Shown: in pieces, positions 19,067 through 21,991 of the stretch
Layout of the letters: each line of letters starts with the position of its first letter
Position numbering within the stretch: position 1 is the first letter of the stretch
From: Chromera velia
Taxonomy: Eukaryota; Sar; Chromeraceae
Direction: 5' to 3'
NCBI GenBank assembly: GCA_018398765.1
Contig: JAHBMJ010003962.1
Location: 61,787-83,777, forward strand
DNA length: 21,991 bases
Position numbers and translations under genes: made by a program
Notes under the pieces: generated by a model
Databases searched by the model: none
Told to the model about the DNA's origin: nothing
What the model saw: the letters and a program-made list of their open reading frames with translations, nothing else

Positions 19067-21903
19067 AAGTCAACATCTGCACAAGTGAAGGAAAGTCGGA
19101 ACTTATTGGTCTCTTCCGGGCACTTCAGGATCTGCACCTTCTGGAACGCCCAACTTGCCCCTGCGCACGCGAGAGAGGCCCCCTGCCCGTCTCTCCCCTG
19201 CAGCTGCCGCGCCAGCATGCCGACTGAGACGCACTCGTTGCTGTGAGTGCGGACCGGAAACGCCCGGGGGCCTTGCTTTGGACGACAGCACTTGAACTTG
19301 GCGTGATCAGGACCGTCAAAGCTCAGACCGGCAAGAATGAAGTCAACTGGGCACGCAGCCTCTGACGACGTACTGACATGGTCAGAGCACTCAACGCTCT
19401 GCTTGTCGCTTTGCTCAGGGGCCTCAAGGCCCTGCGTGCACCCTGAGGACAGCCTCACCTCTCCCTGAGACTGGCAGCCCTTTGAGGTGAGAGAGGCAAA
19501 TGAAAGGTACCGACCTAGAGGACAATTCCAGCCTGTCGATCCGGAGGGAAACAACGATTTGAACAGCTCTTCAGTCGAATCTCCAACTTTGGCGCACTGG
19601 TTCTTCTCCCCCTCAACCACAGTCAAGGTGCTCTTTTCGATCAAACGCACGCCCTGGCACGTCGACCGCATTCGGAAAGTGCCTGAATCCTCCCCACAGG
19701 ACTCCATCTCGACTCCGGTTAGGGCTGCGGGAACGTCAGGGTCTCCCTCAAAGCCCGACATGACGGCAGGACACTTCGCCTCTAGGCCTCTGAGAGGGCC
19801 GACGTTGGTCCCATCAAGAGGGCGGCATGGGGACTCCACTTCTGTCCTCTCCACAGCCCCGAAAGAGACTGGACTGCCACAGCAACGATTCACGACTTGG
19901 AGAGCTTTCAATTTCTCCCCCGCCGCCGAGACCTCTAGAGACTCCTCGAAGTGAATCTCGTGTGACTGCAGAAAGAACCCCAAGGGACAGACGGAGGGAA
20001 AGTTGACAAGGTCAGAAGGAACTCTCACAGGGTCACTGCCAGGAGGTCCGAAGACCTTCACCTCAATCACGTTAGACCCCGTATCCGCCGTGCTTCTCGA
20101 GATGTAAACCCGCAAGTACCGACCCCAGAGGGTCTTGGAAAACGACAACAGCTGCCCCTCCGCTGACTCGGGCCCCGGCCCGTACCCTTGTTGCGCGAAC
20201 ACTTCGACCGAATCGGAAAATCTCTCGGAATCGGACACCAGGACCTTCTTGCCGCAGTACGACCGTCCGTCCAACCAGTAAGACCACAAACGCACTGCAT
20301 TCATCTGGACGGGATTGCCCATATCGAGCTGGATGAACCACTCTGGATTGCTGCAATCAGGAGACTGGTTCTGGCCTCCTGGTGTGTGAGGTGTCTCTCT
20401 AGACAGCTCGGCAATCGGGAAGCCGTCGATGGCCTTCATCGGATCCCCCGAGCCCATATTGGTGGTGGCTTTCACAGGCTTCAGCTCGCTGGCACGGAAA
20501 GGCGCGTACACCTTCACTTCCGCAATATGCATCCTCGCATCCCGCGTATTTCGTGCCGCAAAAACTCGCACGTACCGACCCCAGACGGTCTTGGAGAACT
20601 GGAGAATCTGGCCGTCGGACGTTTCCGCCGGGCTGTATCCTGGCTGTGCGAACACTTCCACAGCGTCGGAGAAGCTCTCTGAGTCGGACACCAGAACCTT
20701 CTTCCCGCAATACGACCGCCCGTCATTCCAGTACATCCACAGACGTACGGCACTTAATTCAAAAACCTCGCCCATGTCGAGCTGGACGTATTTTTGATCA
20801 GTGCAATTATGCGCATCAGTCTCTACATGCGAATCAATCCTTCCGTCAATCACCTTGTTGACATCCCTTCCAGAGTCAAACTGAACGCTTCCGGTGACCG
20901 ACACAGGCTGCAACTGGCGGTGTGTGGCGACGAAAGGGGAATAGACTTGCGCCTCCAGGAACTGTGTCGAATCTTCAATGGTGCTGGCCCCGGCATACAC
21001 GCGCACATACCGTGCCCACACAGTCTTGGTGAAGTAAAGAAAGTGACCCTCGGCCCTCTCCGGCTCTCCAAAGCCAGGCGATACATACACGTCTTCTGCA
21101 TGGGAAAAGTCTGCGGATTCAGAGACGACCACTTTCTTTCGACAGAAGGACTTTCTGTCCAGCCAGTACATCCACAGACGGACAGCGCTGATCTCCACGA
21201 CTCCCCCCAAGTCCAGCTCGATGAAGTTCGTGTAGGAATGGCAGTCCGCAGGGCCGTGCGGGGCCTCGTCCCATTTGGTTATCCTGTCATCTTTGTCGTC
21301 AAGATGCAACACCCAGCCGTCGATGACCTTTGCAGGGTCTCCCTTAGGAAGATTTGTGGTTGCCTTCAGGACTGTGAGAGGCTCCAGATCGTACTCCCTC
21401 CCCTGATACGGCTTGTAGACCTTGACCTCCATCAGATGCGACCAATCATCTACGTTGTTCAATCCCTGATAGACGCGCACGTACCGTCCTGTGACGGTGC
21501 CTGTGAATTGAAGGAACATACCTTGCGCGAAGGGGTGTCCCTTCTGTTTCTCCACGTGATTGTAGACCTCGTGATGATTCGACGAAGGAAAGGACGGGTC
21601 GTCTGACACCTGGACCTTCAAGTGGCAGTACACACGGAAGTCGCCCCAAGGGGTCCAGATGCGAATTCCGTTCATCGGCACGGAGGCGCCCATGTCCAGC
21701 TGAACGTAATTGCGCCAGTTCGTGCAGCTGGATTGTCCTCTCGGGAAGTCGTGATTTGTTGGGTCTACTACTCCGTCGACGGCGTTTGCAGCGACCATAT
21801 CGCTGGTCCATCCGCTCGGCACGTATGGCATGTTGGTCGTTGCCTTCAGGATCCCGTAGGATTCGGATCGGCTCTCGGTCTTGCGTGTCCTCTGCACAAC
21901 TGT
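19065..21903 (-). CDS. Large adhesin gene, exon A: four F5/8 type C domains and three Cys-rich modules
   Basis: 2,839 nt, the first exon in the window. It enters at phase 0 after a strong acceptor (GTCCTTTCTTGCGTGCAG|ACA) and leaves at phase 1. The frame stays open to an ATG at 21972, but that start gives no signal peptide, so the gene most likely continues past the window. Four discoidin domains lie at about 21855-21409, 21384-20932, 20913-20497 and 20484-20044. Each runs from K-A-T-T-N-M/L-like through YVQLDMG, AVRLWMYW, CGKKVLVSDS and FSKTVWGRYVRVY to K-V-Y/F. Then come three Cys-rich modules (about 19992-19657, 19596-19438 and 19392-19081), with cores VVNRCC and KFKCC, repeats of CP.G..L, and ends such as FRMRSTC and FRLSFTC. 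Discoidin domains bind glycans or lipids outside the cell; the modules are not of a family I recognise. Confidence 0.9.
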
Positions 21904-21991
21904 CTGCACGCAAGAAAGGACGTGGGCACGCATGGCAGCAATTAAAATTTCATCACCCTGCAAGATCCGCACGAGAACTTTTGGGGGGGGG
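21904..21991. other. Intron or upstream exon edge; window end
   Basis: Probably the 3' end of the intron preceding exon A, with a C/T-rich tract before GCGTGCAG. The last eight bases are a G homopolymer, which may mark a contig end or assembly break, so the 5' part of the gene is missing. Confidence 0.5.

Larger units (their letters stand above)
5245..21903 (-). other. Large multi-exon adhesin-type gene, 5' partial
   Basis: The span of one minus-strand gene that I modelled by hand as 17 coding exons. All junction phases agree and the joined length (10,869 nt including the stop) is a multiple of three, giving at least 3,622 residues. Domain order: FA58C x4, Cys-rich modules, linker, Cys-rich modules, TSP1, module half, FA58C x4, SUEL lectin, Cys-rich modules, possible Apple/PAN-like segment, acidic segment, long charged coiled coil, basic tail. 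FA58C, TSP1 and SUEL are extracellular carbohydrate- or protein-binding folds, so the product should be secreted or surface-exposed. The signal peptide must lie in exons to the right of the window. No hydrophobic membrane span is visible in any exon. The model has no transcript support. The weakest junctions are the exon F end, the H/I junction, exon L and the microexon. A split into two genes near 8080-7780 is the main alternative. Confidence 0.7.

Noticed and set aside
19081-19083. Alternative exon A donor ACTT|GTGCAG
   Set aside because: Keeps the frame but splits and destroys the final Cys of FRLSFTC, which is conserved in the other module copies; the donor at 19064 retains it.
20794-21606. 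270-codon plus-strand open frame
   Set aside because: Antisense shadow of discoidin domains 1-3 in exon A.
21904-21972. ATG 21972 as the true start of the large gene
   Set aside because: The predicted N-terminus has no signal peptide, although the protein must be secreted, and a strong acceptor lies at 21904-21905.

Overview
The window looks like a nuclear contig from a unicellular eukaryote. Coding exons are broken by GT-AG introns of about 120-620 bp, most carrying simple-sequence repeats. Base composition is near-balanced apart from one AT-rich stretch, and there is no sign of prokaryotic gene packing. The main gene joins animal-type extracellular adhesion domains to novel Cys-rich modules, as in secreted adhesins of apicomplexans and their photosynthetic relatives. 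A chromerid-type alveolate is my best guess, but this rests on architecture alone and was not checked by any search.

Layout: (1) 1-1300, minus strand: a decayed reverse-transcriptase element, with RT blocks scattered over several frames and stops. (2) 1381-2079, plus strand: a broken Sec14/CRAL-TRIO lipid-binding gene with in-frame stops. (3) 2080-5244: no gene seen; 2080-3200 is strikingly AT-rich, and the rest is purine/pyrimidine-biased with one tetranucleotide microsatellite. (4) 5245-21903, minus strand: one very large gene, read from the right edge leftwards and truncated at its 5' end by the window edge.

I assembled the large gene by hand as 17 exons (called A to P, plus a 14-nt microexon). 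The splice phases agree at every junction. The total is 10,869 nt, or 3,622 residues plus a stop. In order it encodes: four F5/8 type C (discoidin) domains; three copies of an unfamiliar Cys-rich module; a Ser/Thr-rich linker with more Cys-rich modules; a thrombospondin type 1 repeat; another module half; four more discoidin domains; a SUEL-type (galactose/rhamnose-binding) lectin domain split by an intron; more Cys-rich modules; a Cys-rich segment with weak Apple/PAN-like spacing; an Arg/Ser/Pro-rich then Glu-rich segment; a highly charged coiled coil of about 570 residues; and a Lys/Arg-rich C-terminus. I see no transmembrane segment. The likely role is a secreted multi-lectin, adhesive matrix or surface protein; that is inference from domains.

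The most interesting points are the repeated Cys-rich module with a Cys-Cys pair that I cannot assign to a known family, a two-Cys pattern shared by all eight discoidin domains, a recurrent G-M-T-type motif in the coiled coil, the fusion of adhesion domains with the coiled coil, a candidate GC-AG intron, the microexon, and splice donors embedded in GTCA repeats.
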